A program made the position numbers and the translations under genes. Under the pieces are notes generated by a model. That model saw only the letters and a program-made list of their open reading frames with translations. It did not search any database and was not told the DNA's origin. From Megamerina dolium (lineage: Eukaryota; Arthropoda; Insecta; Diptera; Megamerinidae), in contig OY978526.1 in NCBI GenBank assembly GCA_963854835.1, positions 17,152,368-17,216,367 on the forward strand: a stretch of DNA of 64,000 nucleotides, given 5' to 3'. The stretch's first letter is position 1; each line of letters opens with the position of its first letter. This document shows positions 49,300-59,852 of this stretch, piece after piece.

Positions 49300-52200
49300 A
49301 AACGAAATGTAACAGCGATTAGACCAAAGGACATATCGCCAACCAAAAGTACGTTCAAAGAGGCAACTATTCCGAAAGCGATTGAAAGTTTAGCGAAGAA
49401 AGCCGAACCGGTCTATATAATCGATGATGACGAAGACGATGATGATGATGATGATGACGACAACGATGATGATGATGATGAAGAAGATGACGATGATGAT
49501 GATGATGATGATGACGATGATGAATATGCTGATGCTAACAGGGAAGAGAAACAAATTAAAGAACATCCGATTGTATCGCCGACGCGTTATACAAGTGATT
49601 CGGAGAATGATTTCCGACCATATAAGTCCACCTTTGAAGTGCAAAGTAGTTCTGGCCGAAGTACACCCGATCTATCGAGTACACATTATAGTGCTAGTGG
49701 CTATCATCGAAAATCTGTCAGTTTTGACTTGAGCGGTGACGAACGTTCGAAATCCGATTACGAACGTTCTCATACACCAGAAGGTGCTTGTTATACACGC
49801 TACTATGACTCTGAGCAGGAATACAGAAGCAGTGGTCGTACAAGAATGCCTCGCAAGGGCATCTTGAGATCAAGCAGTCCAAGCTCATCGAATAATTCTA
49901 CATTGGAGAGATGTAAACGGCCAGAAAAATTACCGCTTATATTGCCGACAGTGGCACGTATCAAAGAGATCGATTCGCCGACATTACAACGTGCCACATC
50001 ACGTTCAACATCTCCAAGTGGCACTGGCTATCGAAGTCCACCACCTCCACCACCATCGGAAATGGCACATGTATCTACTGAAATTGAAAGAGATAATCCA
50101 TTCCGTGAAGCATTCCTTGATAAGAATCAAAGTGATGAGTACACAGAATTAGCCAAAGCCATTTCCAGATCACCGGCTGCCTTAAAATCGCCCAGAGAAA
50201 GATTTCTCTTCGGTTCAATTTCGAAATCCAGTGATGATTTACTCGTATCTGAGCGTTTGCACTCAAGTGGCCGTACTACGCCAAGTAATAGTGTGACGAT
50301 GACAACGGCAGCAGCAACAGCAGGAACAACACCGCAATCAAAATCCACCGACAATTTGAATGCTAGCGCAACGGGAACAAGGCCTAAAATGCCACCACCG
50401 ACATTGCCAAAGCCGAAAATTAAGAAAGCCGACATTGTGCACAATTATGCGTTAGAAACATTCCAAAGCACTGATGTCGGACATGGTGATTATACTGTTT
50501 TCGAACACGACGCCACCACAAATACAATACATGAAATTGTAAATCCATCAGCCGCACCATCATCACCACAAGTGCCAACAGGTGTCGGCGTCAGTGCCAA
50601 GTTGCCAGTACGAGTGAGCACTCCACGTAGTCCATCACGTCCACGAGAAAGCCCTCCACCGCCGCCAGTCAATTATGCTACAATGCCCAAAATACCACCA
50701 CAACCGCCATCACCTGCCACAATAGTAGTTGAAGAGTCGACCTACCTAACAGTATTACCACCGCTTGCGCCCGAAATTCCACCAGCTCAGAAACGAGCAT
50801 CCGATTTTATACACGAAAATTCACCGGATAATATTCTCGTGTCGCAGGAAACACATCGTACTATACTGCTGCAGGAGAACGAGTTGCGAAACCAGTTGCG
50901 TAAGGGTGGCAGCAGTAAGCTTCACACCTCAGAGTACGGTATACCTAGCGAACAGGCACCACCTATTCCTACCGGCAGCCACACTACCAGCCGCAGCAAG
51001 CATTCGGTAAATCCCTTTTTAGACAGTTCAGATGATAATTTTGATTCACCACATTATCCTGCACCACTCACCCTATTCCCCCCATTCACCTCAAGTTTTA
51101 ATGCATGCGACATTAGCTCTGTTTGCGACTCAAGTGACTCATCATCAACTACTAATACTGCATCTGTTTCTTCCATTAAATTTAATGATAACAAGCAGCA
51201 CTGGCTGGATATGTCATCAACATCGCCGACTTTGGCCGCCACCTCGCATTCTGTTGCGAATCCTCTTTCGCCCACTCAAATATTTCCTACTGCACAGATT
51301 CTACCTGTTCAGTATTCAAATCTTCCAAAACTGCAACAGCCTGATACCATGAATATCCTAACAGAACATTTGTTTCCATCCAATACAAATGACTCTCCTA
51401 ATCAGCCGGCCATTTATAATCTGGGTGGTTTAGTGTTTCTTCCACAAACACCATTTTCTACATCCACATCTTCGCAATCATCGTCGCTGGCTGCAACACC
51501 AATGTTTCTAACCAGTTTTGTCCAACAGCAACAGCAACAGCAGCAGCATAAGCAGACACCAAATTTACATCTTCATCAACGTGTTATGGTGAGTGAAATG
51601 AATAAAACGCAACCCACCGCAAGTACTGTCAACACATTGCCACCACCAACATCTACCACAAATGCTAGTAGTCCATCTAAAACAAACGCACCATCACCAT
51701 TATACACGAATACAGTCAGAGATGAGATATCAGAGAACAGCGAAAGAATCGTGGTTGTTGGCTCGCCTCCACCTTCCTATACCACAATGCAATTTCCGAT
51801 GATATCCGAAGTTATCGCTCAAAACTCCACAAAGCCACTAACCACAAGTCTTTTGTATGCGAACGGCAATAGTGACCATCAGAACACAGCCATGAATTCA
51901 TTAGACATTTCCACTTCTACCATAGCGACTTCATCATCCTTTTCGATAGACTCATCCACTTCGTCGCTGCAACGTACCCAAACCCAGACGACGGCGGCAT
52001 ATTACGAAACCGCCGAAGAAATCTATTCGACCATAGAAGAGGAGGCCATCTACAGTAATACCTCATTTTTTAATTCACGTCGCAACAGTGATACATCACT
52101 AAATTGCCGTGCAACCACATCGCCCCAACCACCGCCGTTACCACCGAAGAGACCACCACAAAAATCGACCACATTACGTACAGCACCGGCTCCACCAACT

Positions 52201-52359
52201 GGCGTGCGACCTTCAAAATTGCGCTCACAATCACAACCGCAATTAGATGTGTCGCTGTCATTGCCAAAGCCAAAGCCAACAACATCAACAACAACAACAA
52301 CAACTGCAAATTTGCCAATGACACCAACCACAGTTACAGGGAGAGAGACCACCGTTTAA
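49300..52359 (+). CDS. scrib: scrib long alternative 3' exon, about 1,019 residues, ends -ETTV
   Basis: An uninterrupted 3.06 kb frame, the longest in the window. The frame-limiting stop is TAG at 49297-49299. Its AG can act as acceptor, giving phase-0 entry (KRNVTAIRPKDISPTK...) from the exon ending at 43605; AG at 49328-49329 is also phase 0. There is no early ATG, so it is an exon, not a separate gene. The content is disordered: an Asp/Asn/Glu tract (residues about 41-78), a KSVSF motif (138-142) and NPF at 266 and 571. A Gln run, tyrosines in ETAEEIYSTIEEEAIYSN (about 900-918) and the SH3-type PPPLPPKRPP (about 942) follow. It stops at GRETTV, a class I PDZ ligand. Very long Scrib isoforms are annotated in Drosophila, as I recall; homology of this exon to them was not checked. 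Confidence 0.85.
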   Translation, partial: KRNVTAIRPKDISPTKSTFKEATIPKAIESLAKKAEPVYIIDDDEDDDDDDDDDNDDDDDEEDDDDDDDDDDDDEYADANREEKQIKEHPIVSPTRYTSDSENDFRPYKSTFEVQSSSGRSTPDLSSTHYSASGYHRKSVSFDLSGDERSKSDYERSHTPEGACYTRYYDSEQEYRSSGRTRMPRKGILRSSSPSSSNNSTLERCKRPEKLPLILPTVARIKEIDSPTLQRATSRSTSPSGTGYRSPPPPPPSEMAHVSTEIERDNPFREAFLDKNQSDEYTELAKAISRSPAALKSPRERFLFGSISKSSDDLLVSERLHSSGRTTPSNSVTMTTAAATAGTTPQSKSTDNLNASATGTRPKMPPPTLPKPKIKKADIVHNYALETFQSTDVGHGDYTVFEHDATTNTIHEIVNPSAAPSSPQVPTGVGVSAKLPVRVSTPRSPSRPRESPPPPPVNYATMPKIPPQPPSPATIVVEESTYLTVLPPLAPEIPPAQKRASDFIHENSPDNILVSQETHRTILLQENELRNQLRKGGSSKLHTSEYGIPSEQAPPIPTGSHTTSRSKHSVNPFLDSSDDNFDSPHYPAPLTLFPPFTSSFNACDISSVCDSSDSSSTTNTASVSSIKFNDNKQHWLDMSSTSPTLAATSHSVANPLSPTQIFPTAQILPVQYSNLPKLQQPDTMNILTEHLFPSNTNDSPNQPAIYNLGGLVFLPQTPFSTSTSSQSSSLAATPMFLTSFVQQQQQQQQHKQTPNLHLHQRVMVSEMNKTQPTASTVNTLPPPTSTTNASSPSKTNAPSPLYTNTVRDEISENSERIVVVGSPPPSYTTMQFPMISEVIAQNSTKPLTTSLLYANGNSDHQNTAMNSLDISTSTIATSSSFSIDSSTSSLQRTQTQTTAAYYETAEEIYSTIEEEAIYSNTSFFNSRRNSDTSLNCRATTSPQPPPLPPKRPPQKSTTLRTAPAPPTGVRPSKLRSQSQPQLDVSLSLPKPKPTTSTTTTTTANLPMTPTTVTGRETTV

Positions 52360-54200
52360 TTTTCAGACGAATACTGCTAATGCGAGTATGAATAAATGGG
52401 TGTCCGGCTGTTAGGATGAGTGAGGATTTCCGTTGATTGTTCGGCTCTTTTGTGGCGTCTTTTTGTATCGAGGTGTTGGCATTTTAATTACTTAAATTTG
52501 TGTCTTTGCCATCAACGTTGGCGGTGAATGTCGCCAGTTACCATTTCCGTACTTGCTTTGTACTTCCTCTACTGATGACCCGTCGTTCAAGTTTAGTTAT
52601 TTAGGAACAAAACAACAACAACAAAGAAAACTTTTAAATTGTTTTTGAATCGAGGTTAGAACTAAGAAATATGAAGAAAACAAAAAAAAACAGCAGTTTT
52701 AATTGGGTCACCTTTTGCGTGAAAGATGGATGTGAGAGATTAGCATTAGAAAGACCGCAATGACGTTGGCGTTGGTGGCACATAATATAATTTTCGAAAC
52801 AATGAAAGTTTCATTTTAATTAAGATGTAAATTTGTTATTATATGTGTTTTTTTTTTGAGAATTTTATCCCACCGCCACACAATTAAGTTATTATATTTA
52901 TGAAAATGTGCCTTAAAATTCTTTGAAATTGTTAGAAGAAAATTCATTAAATTTTATCTTGAATCAATTTATATTTTGATGGGTGGATTAGTCGGTTAGT
53001 TGATTGTACATGTGTATGTATATAGATGGATGTCGGTGTATCATTTAATTGAAATCATGATTTCATTTGAACACTTTATTAACAACTTAACGTCCGTTCT
53101 ACTGCCATTGCAACTTGCTTGCTTCAATTTATATACATACTTTATAATAAATGTGTACGAAAAGCAACAAATTTCACTTTTCATATAGTACGGATACATT
53201 TTAACTTTATTATATATATGTATGTACATACAACGTTGTTGGTGTATTGCAACAAAAACAAAGCGACAACCATATCAAGTAGCAACAGTTGCAGCAATAC
53301 AGAAATGAGGCTAATTAAAAACAACTTAAATGGGTCTCAGTGCAATTGTTGTTGTTGTTGCAGTTGCTGCTGCTGCTTCATGCTTGTTTGCACAGAGTTG
53401 AATATACATAAGTATGAATTACATACATTGCAGAACTAGAGCAAATGAGAATGAATACGATATAGACATATATACACATGTATACAAAATACATGTTTAT
53501 ATACATGTATACAAAAACATTTTCTTACTTAGTACATCACCCATCATGATATTTTACACCTTTAGCACTCGCAGTTTAATAAATTAATATATATATATAT
53601 AGTGGCATTTACTTTAAAATTGTCGCCATATTGCAACGTTGGATTTTGTTACATTATTTGCTCAATTTGAAAGTTAATAGCGTGAGAATAGCGTATGTGT
53701 TTCTATTCTGCCCTCTTCTAAATAAATTGTTTCCTTTGTAAACGTCGCCAAAGGAGACATTTACGACATGATTTAATGAATTGGTATTGAAAGTGTTGAC
53801 ACAATTTTCAAATTACTTTTTTTGTAATTTTTGTAAAATTTGTAAACCGTACTTGTACAAGCGCAAACACCAACCAAAGTCTATAGTGAAAGTGTTTTTA
53901 TTATTCCACAATTTCTATATTTAGCATTAGTGATATATATATTTTCTATAATCAGTTTTCCATTTTTTTCAATTTTGTTTAGATTATTTTGAGTAATATA
54001 AAGGTTTTTTTTAATACATACATATTTATTACTTAAGTTTAGAATTGAAATAAAAATGTGTTTTCGATTGATTGTGTATGAATTTTGATTTTGTGCCGTC
54101 CAAATTTACACATTTATTATTTTATAAAAGAATTTCGTTTAATTATTATTTCATTGTAAATAAATTAAAAATGTGGCCATATTGTTTTTTTCGTGGATCA
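52360..54200 (+). other. probable 3' untranslated region of the long scrib isoform
   Basis: No donor-like GT with scrib phase precedes the stop at 52357-52359, so the exon is terminal. AATAAA-type hexamers occur near 52389, 53146, 53577, 53719, 54049 and 54159; which is used cannot be told. The 3' limit given is approximate. Confidence 0.45.
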
Positions 54201-54254
54201 TCATAAACATTATTCGCAAAAAAGCAAAAAGGAAAAAAACCAAATTCGATAAAA

Positions 54255-54540
54255 TGAATTTTCTAGGGTAGCTCTCTTAAGGATTGAAGTTAGGTGGTAA
54301 GTATATTCAGGACAAATATTGAAGAGGAAAAACTATTGGGAGTTGGCCCTACATTGCACCTGTCTATAGACGATTTCTGGCTAAATTTGGAATTATTTGA
54401 TGATTTTAGGTCACTTTTGAAGGAAAATCCTCCCCGATAGTGGATTCGCAATAAAATGAATATGACATAAAAGCAAAAAAATTTCCTAGTTTTGGTTCGT
54501 AGTTTTCTGGAAATGCCCATATTATCAAGTTCATACATAC
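54255..54540 (+). repeat. dispersed tandem-unit repeat, fragment
   Basis: Matches the 18075-19432 unit over about one and a half units: TAGCTCTCTTAAGGATTGAA, GTGGTAAGTATATTC, ATTGGGAGTTGGCCCTACAT and CTATAGACGATTTCTGGC. Edges uncertain. Confidence 0.5.
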
Positions 54541-56131
54541 TATAATTTAGACTTCTGAAATAAATACAATTACTTAATGAAGATAAGTGAAATAAACAAT
54601 AAAATGGTTATCTGCGTTATATATGTAGATAAAAACTGTGACATAAGTTTAAGTCATTGTCTATGAATAAAAGTTGAAATTTTTTGCCAATAATAATAAA
54701 GGTATGATATCTCATGATTCATATCTTATCTGTAGTATGTAGTTATAAAATATTATGTACACATATATGAATGGTTATAAAAACTTTTTTTATATAATCA
54801 TTTCTATTGTATTGTTCTATTATCTGTATTTTGGTGCATAATTGTAATAGATTTTCTAAAGCCAACGTAGCGTCATCTAGTTGTGAATATATAGAAACTT
54901 GATAAATTTTATAACTAACTAAAGTTTTTTTTTTTTAAAGTAATAAAAAATCATAATATTTTCAAAAAATTTTATAATACTTTGTACTATTGGTATTTGA
55001 AATATACAAACATTTTTTTTTCAGAAATATTCCTGCAGATGCATTGTGATTTCGATTTTATTATTGTTTTTTAATGCATTTTCAATTATTTATTTGGTGG
55101 GATTTCAAAATCGAACAATTATTACTTATTTGGCGATTACAATTGAAAATCGACTTAGGCCGCATCTAGCATGCTTCGCCAGCCAGCTCTATCCTTCGCT
55201 AGCTTGTGCCAGTTAGAAATTCCAACCGCTGACAAGTTCTCCAGTACTTTAATTTAATTTAATTAATTAATTAGTTTATTTTTCATTGATTTGTTATTTT
55301 TTTACATTTTTCACACATGAAAAATTTAACTTGATAAAATCGCTTTCTCTTTATATGCAATTTCTTATAGGAAATTTGAAGAAAGCAAAGTTGGTTGTAT
55401 TTACATTTGCTATTTGAGATTTTGTTTTCGATTGCCTAGTTAATTAAATCATTCATAATGTTAAATACCAAAATTTTTTAGAAAAGTTATTCCCATATTG
55501 TTAAAGTCGCATATAAAATATGAATGGGATTGAAATGTCAGTTGTATGACCATGAAATGTGAGCAAATTTACAAGTATGAATTAATTTTAAGCTCTTACT
55601 TTCACAAGAATTACAAGAATAGTCGAGAAATATTTGTCACTTTCAATTTGAGGTTCTGGCTCAACATGTTTTCAATACAATGGCTCGTAGTGATAGTCAA
55701 AGTTAAGATCATCTTTTATTTAATAGTGAATAATTTGACATATTTCTTATGAAAACATTTATCAAATTTAAATTTTAAGATTATTCTAATTTTGACTATA
55801 TTTACGGGCCAATTTCTTTTTATTTGTGTAATAATTTTATTTCTAAAGGCTGTTGACAGTTGACAGTTCATTTGATTTGCATCGATTTCCATTAAAATAT
55901 ACTTTGAAAAATTATTCCCAACCAATTTGGTATTATTTATTTTATTACAATTTTTCAAAAATCGATTTAAAATTTGTCCTTAACCATATTCGATAATCGA
56001 AGCATAGAAATTGTTGTTATTAACTGCATTGCTAATTGCATGTAACATTATGATGGGAATGGTGATCAAACAGATGATGTTGTTGATTGAAGTGAATTTT
56101 CATACATAAATACATGTGAGTATTATGTATG

Positions 56132-56431
56132 TATGTGGCACTTAAAGCCCCAAATGGCTCATTGGCCGAGCTTCTCTTCCATTACTGTTGTGCGTCTTAA
56201 ATTTTGGACAGTATTAGAATGGATCTACTTATTTTAGCCGGTTCCGAACGGCAGAACACTTGTTACATCACTTTTTCTGAGCTTTGTCACAGAGTTCTTT
56301 TTAGAAGCTTTTTCATGGCAAGTTGTTACTCTCGGAAGAATTGCCAATTGCTTGCCGACAGGTGGGTACCGTTCGAAAGAAAAATCTTTTCGATAGAAGG
56401 CGAACACACTAACCACTGAGCTACGGCACCC
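56132..56431 (-). mobile_element. tRNA-derived SINE, copy 3, with target-site duplication
   Basis: Same family as copies 1 and 2. It has lost about 50 bp covering the box B region (the body jumps from TTTTCGATA to GAAGGCGAACACAC at about 56393), so its internal promoter is broken. It is flanked by a perfect 12-bp direct repeat GTATTATGTATG at 56120-56131 and 56432-56443. This is the mark of LINE-driven insertion and sets the element's exact edges. Confidence 0.9.
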
Positions 56432-57286
56432 GTATTATGTATGCTAGTGAGCTATAAACTGTGTATAGCGTTTCAGCTATGATGCATACATTTCTGTGTG
56501 TGTGAGATGCATTCAACTGCGAATAATCAAAGACTTTTGTGCATACAAGCTATAATCCTCTTTTCCATATTTACAATTTCACATTTAGGACAATGTTAAA
56601 TTTAGTCCTAAATATCTATCCATTGATATATATTTAAGTATAAACCTGTTCCACTGTGCGTATGAAATTGATTAGGATTTTGTAACTTCTGTGTCAGTAT
56701 CATGAGCAACTCTATACTATGTGCACTTCATAATTCTCCTCCATTATAGCACTTTTTCTAACTCATTACTTTCTTTATTGTTGTTGAGCGAGTTACTATT
56801 TATTACGAGTGTTTCTCTTTTTCTCATAAAATGTGACAAAAGCTGATGGCTTTGGTGATAAATGAGTTGTTGTTGTATGGTTGCGTTTTTTCGCCGGTTT
56901 TAGAAGAGATGAAATAAAATTTATTGACGTTTTCTGTTTTCATTTAAATATTGCTTTCATTTCGTTTCGTTTTCAATTAAAACAATGTCCATGTTGGATA
57001 TACAATTGTTTCGAGTTTTTTTTGTTTGTTTCTGAAGAACGCTGTGTTCAAATATTGGCAAGCATTTGCTTTGCTTATGTATGTATGTGTTTTTAACAAA
57101 TCTAAATTTGCTGAAAACATACGGATTCGATTGTTTTATTTATAATTTTCATTTTTCTATCATTTTTCTATCTTTACACTTTCGATTTCATCATTGTTTG
57201 TTCATAGTTTTTATTTTCCTTTCAATTTAAAGTAATCAATTCTTGAGAGTATAATCCTTATTGCTAACAATTTTGATTTCTTACAG

Positions 57287-57416
57287 TTAACACCGATGGA
57301 TCTTACAATGACAGCAACAACAACAACAGCAACAAAAGTGCCTAAATCAGTATCCGATAAGAAACGTTTTTTCGAATCGGCCATGGAGGATCAACATAAA
57401 CCATCACAAAAAAGCG
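57287..57416 (+). CDS. scrib: scrib exon, KVPKSVSDKKRFFESAMEDQ segment
   Basis: The 130 nt exon follows atttcttacag. It encodes LTPMDLTMTATTTTAT then KVPKSVSDKKRFFESAMEDQ and HKPSQKS. The last 27 residues match Drosophila Scrib almost exactly. Phase 0 in, phase 1 out (agcG|gtaagt); G+AA gives Glu in the next exon. Confidence 0.96.
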
Positions 57417-58229
57417 GTAAGTGTTTAGAATAATGAAAATTCATGTTGCACATCCTGTCATGTCATCATGAGGCTGTAATATCTACTAAACATACTGTTC
57501 ACTCATTTATATACATGCATAAATTTACTTAAAACAAGTTAATTGCATGCTTTAGCTAATCTACAAATGAAAAAAAAAACAAATGCATTTATCATTGTCC
57601 CTGTATTTGAGAGAGTATTTCGTCACTTGTACATTACCATACAACGCCATCAATCTGTAGAAAAGAGTATTCTTGAAAATTCTGTTTGTGATGCTAAGAG
57701 GCAAGCAGGCAGGCAGACAGGCAGGCAGAAACGGAGACATGGATACATGCAATATTCTTGTAAAACTTGTTGAAAGCCACTTTCTATGAAACACTTAAAG
57801 TTTCTATACTAAAATTACTTGAAACTTAATTCCATTTGATTCTTTGACCGTAAACGTCAGACCATCAGATAGGCAAGACAGCCACCAGAGCTTCTTTGAG
57901 TTAGAATGCGTAAGAAGAACGAGAAGAAGTGTATCTACGTAATTAGAGATGGAATGTAAAACTTTTCTTCTTATTCTTCTCTGTAGTGGTTGTTGAGCTG
58001 CGTCTCATTTTGCAGTGATGCGTTGAAAGAAAGAGCATCAAAATGAGCTGCATATGTGCATTAAACAAATATCTGATTAAAAAACCACTATGCTCTTTAA
58101 TAAGCTTTATTGTTGTTGAACTAGTTTTTGTTTTATATTTCATTATTTTAGAAAATAGTTAATTGGTAGTAAATCTTTCTACATTTTATCAAGGCCAATG
58201 CTCGAAAGTGATGTTTCTAAATTAAATTT

Positions 58230-59548
58230 TATCTGGTTTTAATTATGTGTTGTTTAAAGATTGGTGTTATTTTTTTTTACACTTGTTATAGCGAGTTTCC
58301 AACATTTCGATGCCCTTTCGAAGTACGTCTCGGTTTCTGCGATGACTTCCTCATTCGATATGAATCTTTTTTCCTGGAGCCACCGCTTGAGGTTTGGGAA
58401 CAAACAATAGTCGCTGGAAGGCAAGTCCGGAGAATACATTGGATGAGCAACCAATTCGAATCGTAATTGGTCCAATTTAGCCATCGCTTTCAATGACGTG
58501 TATGACGGTGCAATATCATGATGGTACAGAAATTTTGTTTTCATCATATGATGCCGTTTTTTCGGCATCATATGATGAAACCAATTCGAATCGTAATTGG
58601 TCCAATTTAGCCATCGCTTTCAATGACGTGTATGACGGTGCAATATCATGATGGTACAGAAATTTTGTTTTCATCATATGATGCCGTTTTTTCTTTATTT
58701 CGTCATTCAGTTTGTCCAACAACGCTGCATAATATTCTACTGTGATTCCCCTCTGGTGATAATCGATGAAGATTATGCCATATGCATCGCAAAAATGGAG
58801 GCCTTACCTAACGCGCATTTGTTCTTTGATCGCTTTGGTTGGATTTTTTGGCTTTCTAGCCACTCAGTAGACTGCCTATTGGACTCAGGCATATGGTAAT
58901 GGACCCAAGTTTCATCTATCGTCACAAAACGTCGAAGAAAGACTAACGCTAAACCGACATTTTTGCTCGACGTTCAGCAAATGCGGCACCAATAGCGCTG
59001 ATAGCTTTTTCATCTTCAAAACATCATGCAAAATATATTCCACTAATTCTTCTTAAATATCCACGGCCTCAGCTAACTTGCGAAACTTTCATGCACTTGG
59101 TTGACCATTTTCACATTCGTAGCCTCTTTTGGCTTTCCAGAGCGAAAATTATCTTCAGTGCTTGTTCGATCCATTTTAAATTCATAAAACCACCGATAAA
59201 TGCAGATATGGAATAACATTTTTGCAAACATTGCAATGATTGTTCGGAAGAAAAACAATATTTGATAAAGAAGCGATACTCCTGTTTTTCGACTGTACTG
59301 TAGCTTGCAAACCAATGGACAAAATATGAACCTCTCGCAATGACTCATGATAATTTTCTAGTAGCGCTATCTATTAAAATCCCAGTACTTTTCAGGCCAT
59401 GTAGTATTAAGAAGCGATACTCCTGTTTTTCGACTGTATTGTAGCTTGCAAACGAATGGACGAAATATGAACCTCTCGCAATGACTCATGATAATTTTCT
59501 AGTAGCGCTACCTATTAAAATCTCAGTACTTTTCAGGCCATTTAGTAT
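58230..59548 (-). mobile_element. mariner-like transposon, rearranged and inactive
   Basis: The minus strand carries transposase pieces. WFYEFKMDRTSTEDNFRSGK at about 59200-59130 is the N-terminal block. FLYHHDIAPSYTS, with the catalytic Asp, and FELVAHPMYSPDLPSSDYCL, with the last Asp, lie at about 58536-58390; then WLQEKRFISNEEVIAETETY. Two duplications break it: 58449-58563 is repeated at 58579-58693, and about 59268-59407 at about 59409-59548. The frame has stops and shifts between the blocks. Terminal inverted repeats were not found with confidence, so the edges are approximate. Confidence 0.8.
58539..58580. repeat. perfect 18-bp hairpin at a duplication junction
   Basis: Arms 58539-58556 and 58563-58580 are exact reverse complements (TTTCATCATATGATGCCG and its complement) around a TTTTTT loop. 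They sit at the junction of the two 115-bp direct copies in the mariner remnant. Confidence 0.92.
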
Positions 59549-59852
59549 TTGTGATGTCACAAAAAAAAAAATAAAAATAAAAAAATAAATAAATAAAATA
59601 AAAATTAAAAATAAATAAAAAAAGAGAATGTCCTATTTAGTATTTCAACCATTTGCCATTTGTGGGAGGGTTGTCTCGACACTTTAATGACTTTTTGTAT
59701 GTCCCTTTCATCATGTCCCTGATATTGATTCTTTTGTCGATATCTACTCATTTTTCATGTGATATATTTATTTTGAATTTTTCTTCATTTCCTTTTTTGC
59801 TTTTATATATATCACTACACTGCTACTCGTCTCATGTACATATATGAAATAG

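Larger units (their letters stand above)
43606..57286 (+). other. scrib interval of 13.7 kb holding alternative 3' exons
   Basis: Between common exons. It contains two alternative terminal exons (46961 and 49300), a repeat-family fragment with a hairpin (about 45215-45500), a mariner fragment (45545-45845), two SINE copies (46040-46330, 56132-56431), a possible small MITE (48036-48221) and a repeat-family fragment (54255-54540). The segment 43606-45200 holds microsatellites (TACT, ATT) and nothing else recognised. From about 54600 to 56100 I see only AT-rich DNA with a short GC-richer patch (55155-55245) that may be an old repeat scrap. Confidence 0.75.
57417..59852 (+). other. scrib intron, 2.4 kb, mostly a dead mariner
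   Basis: A CAGG-type array sits near 57700-57728. The right two thirds are a rearranged mariner remnant (about 58230-59548), followed by an A/T-rich AAATA run (about 59560-59625). No extra exon recognised. Confidence 0.8.

Noticed and set aside
49316..49330. Acceptor AACAG|CG at 49315 as start of the long exon
   Set aside because: It would need a phase-1 donor, while the upstream exon ends in phase 0. AG at 49298-49299 or 49328-49329 keeps the frame.
52050..52352. Antisense frames of 85-100 codons opposite the long exon and opposite 43332-43559
   Set aside because: Mirror translations of Thr/Pro/Ala-rich coding repeats; no independent signal.
49849..52359. Separate intronless gene nested in scrib, starting at the first in-frame ATG
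   Set aside because: The frame is open and of coding quality about 550 bases before that ATG, up to an acceptor-like AG in the phase that scrib supplies. An internal scrib exon explains it better.
55155..55245. GC-richer patch (GCCGCATCTAGCATGCTTCG, then GCCAGCCAGCTCTATCC)
   Set aside because: Resembles a scrap of a retroelement, but there is too little to name a family or set edges.
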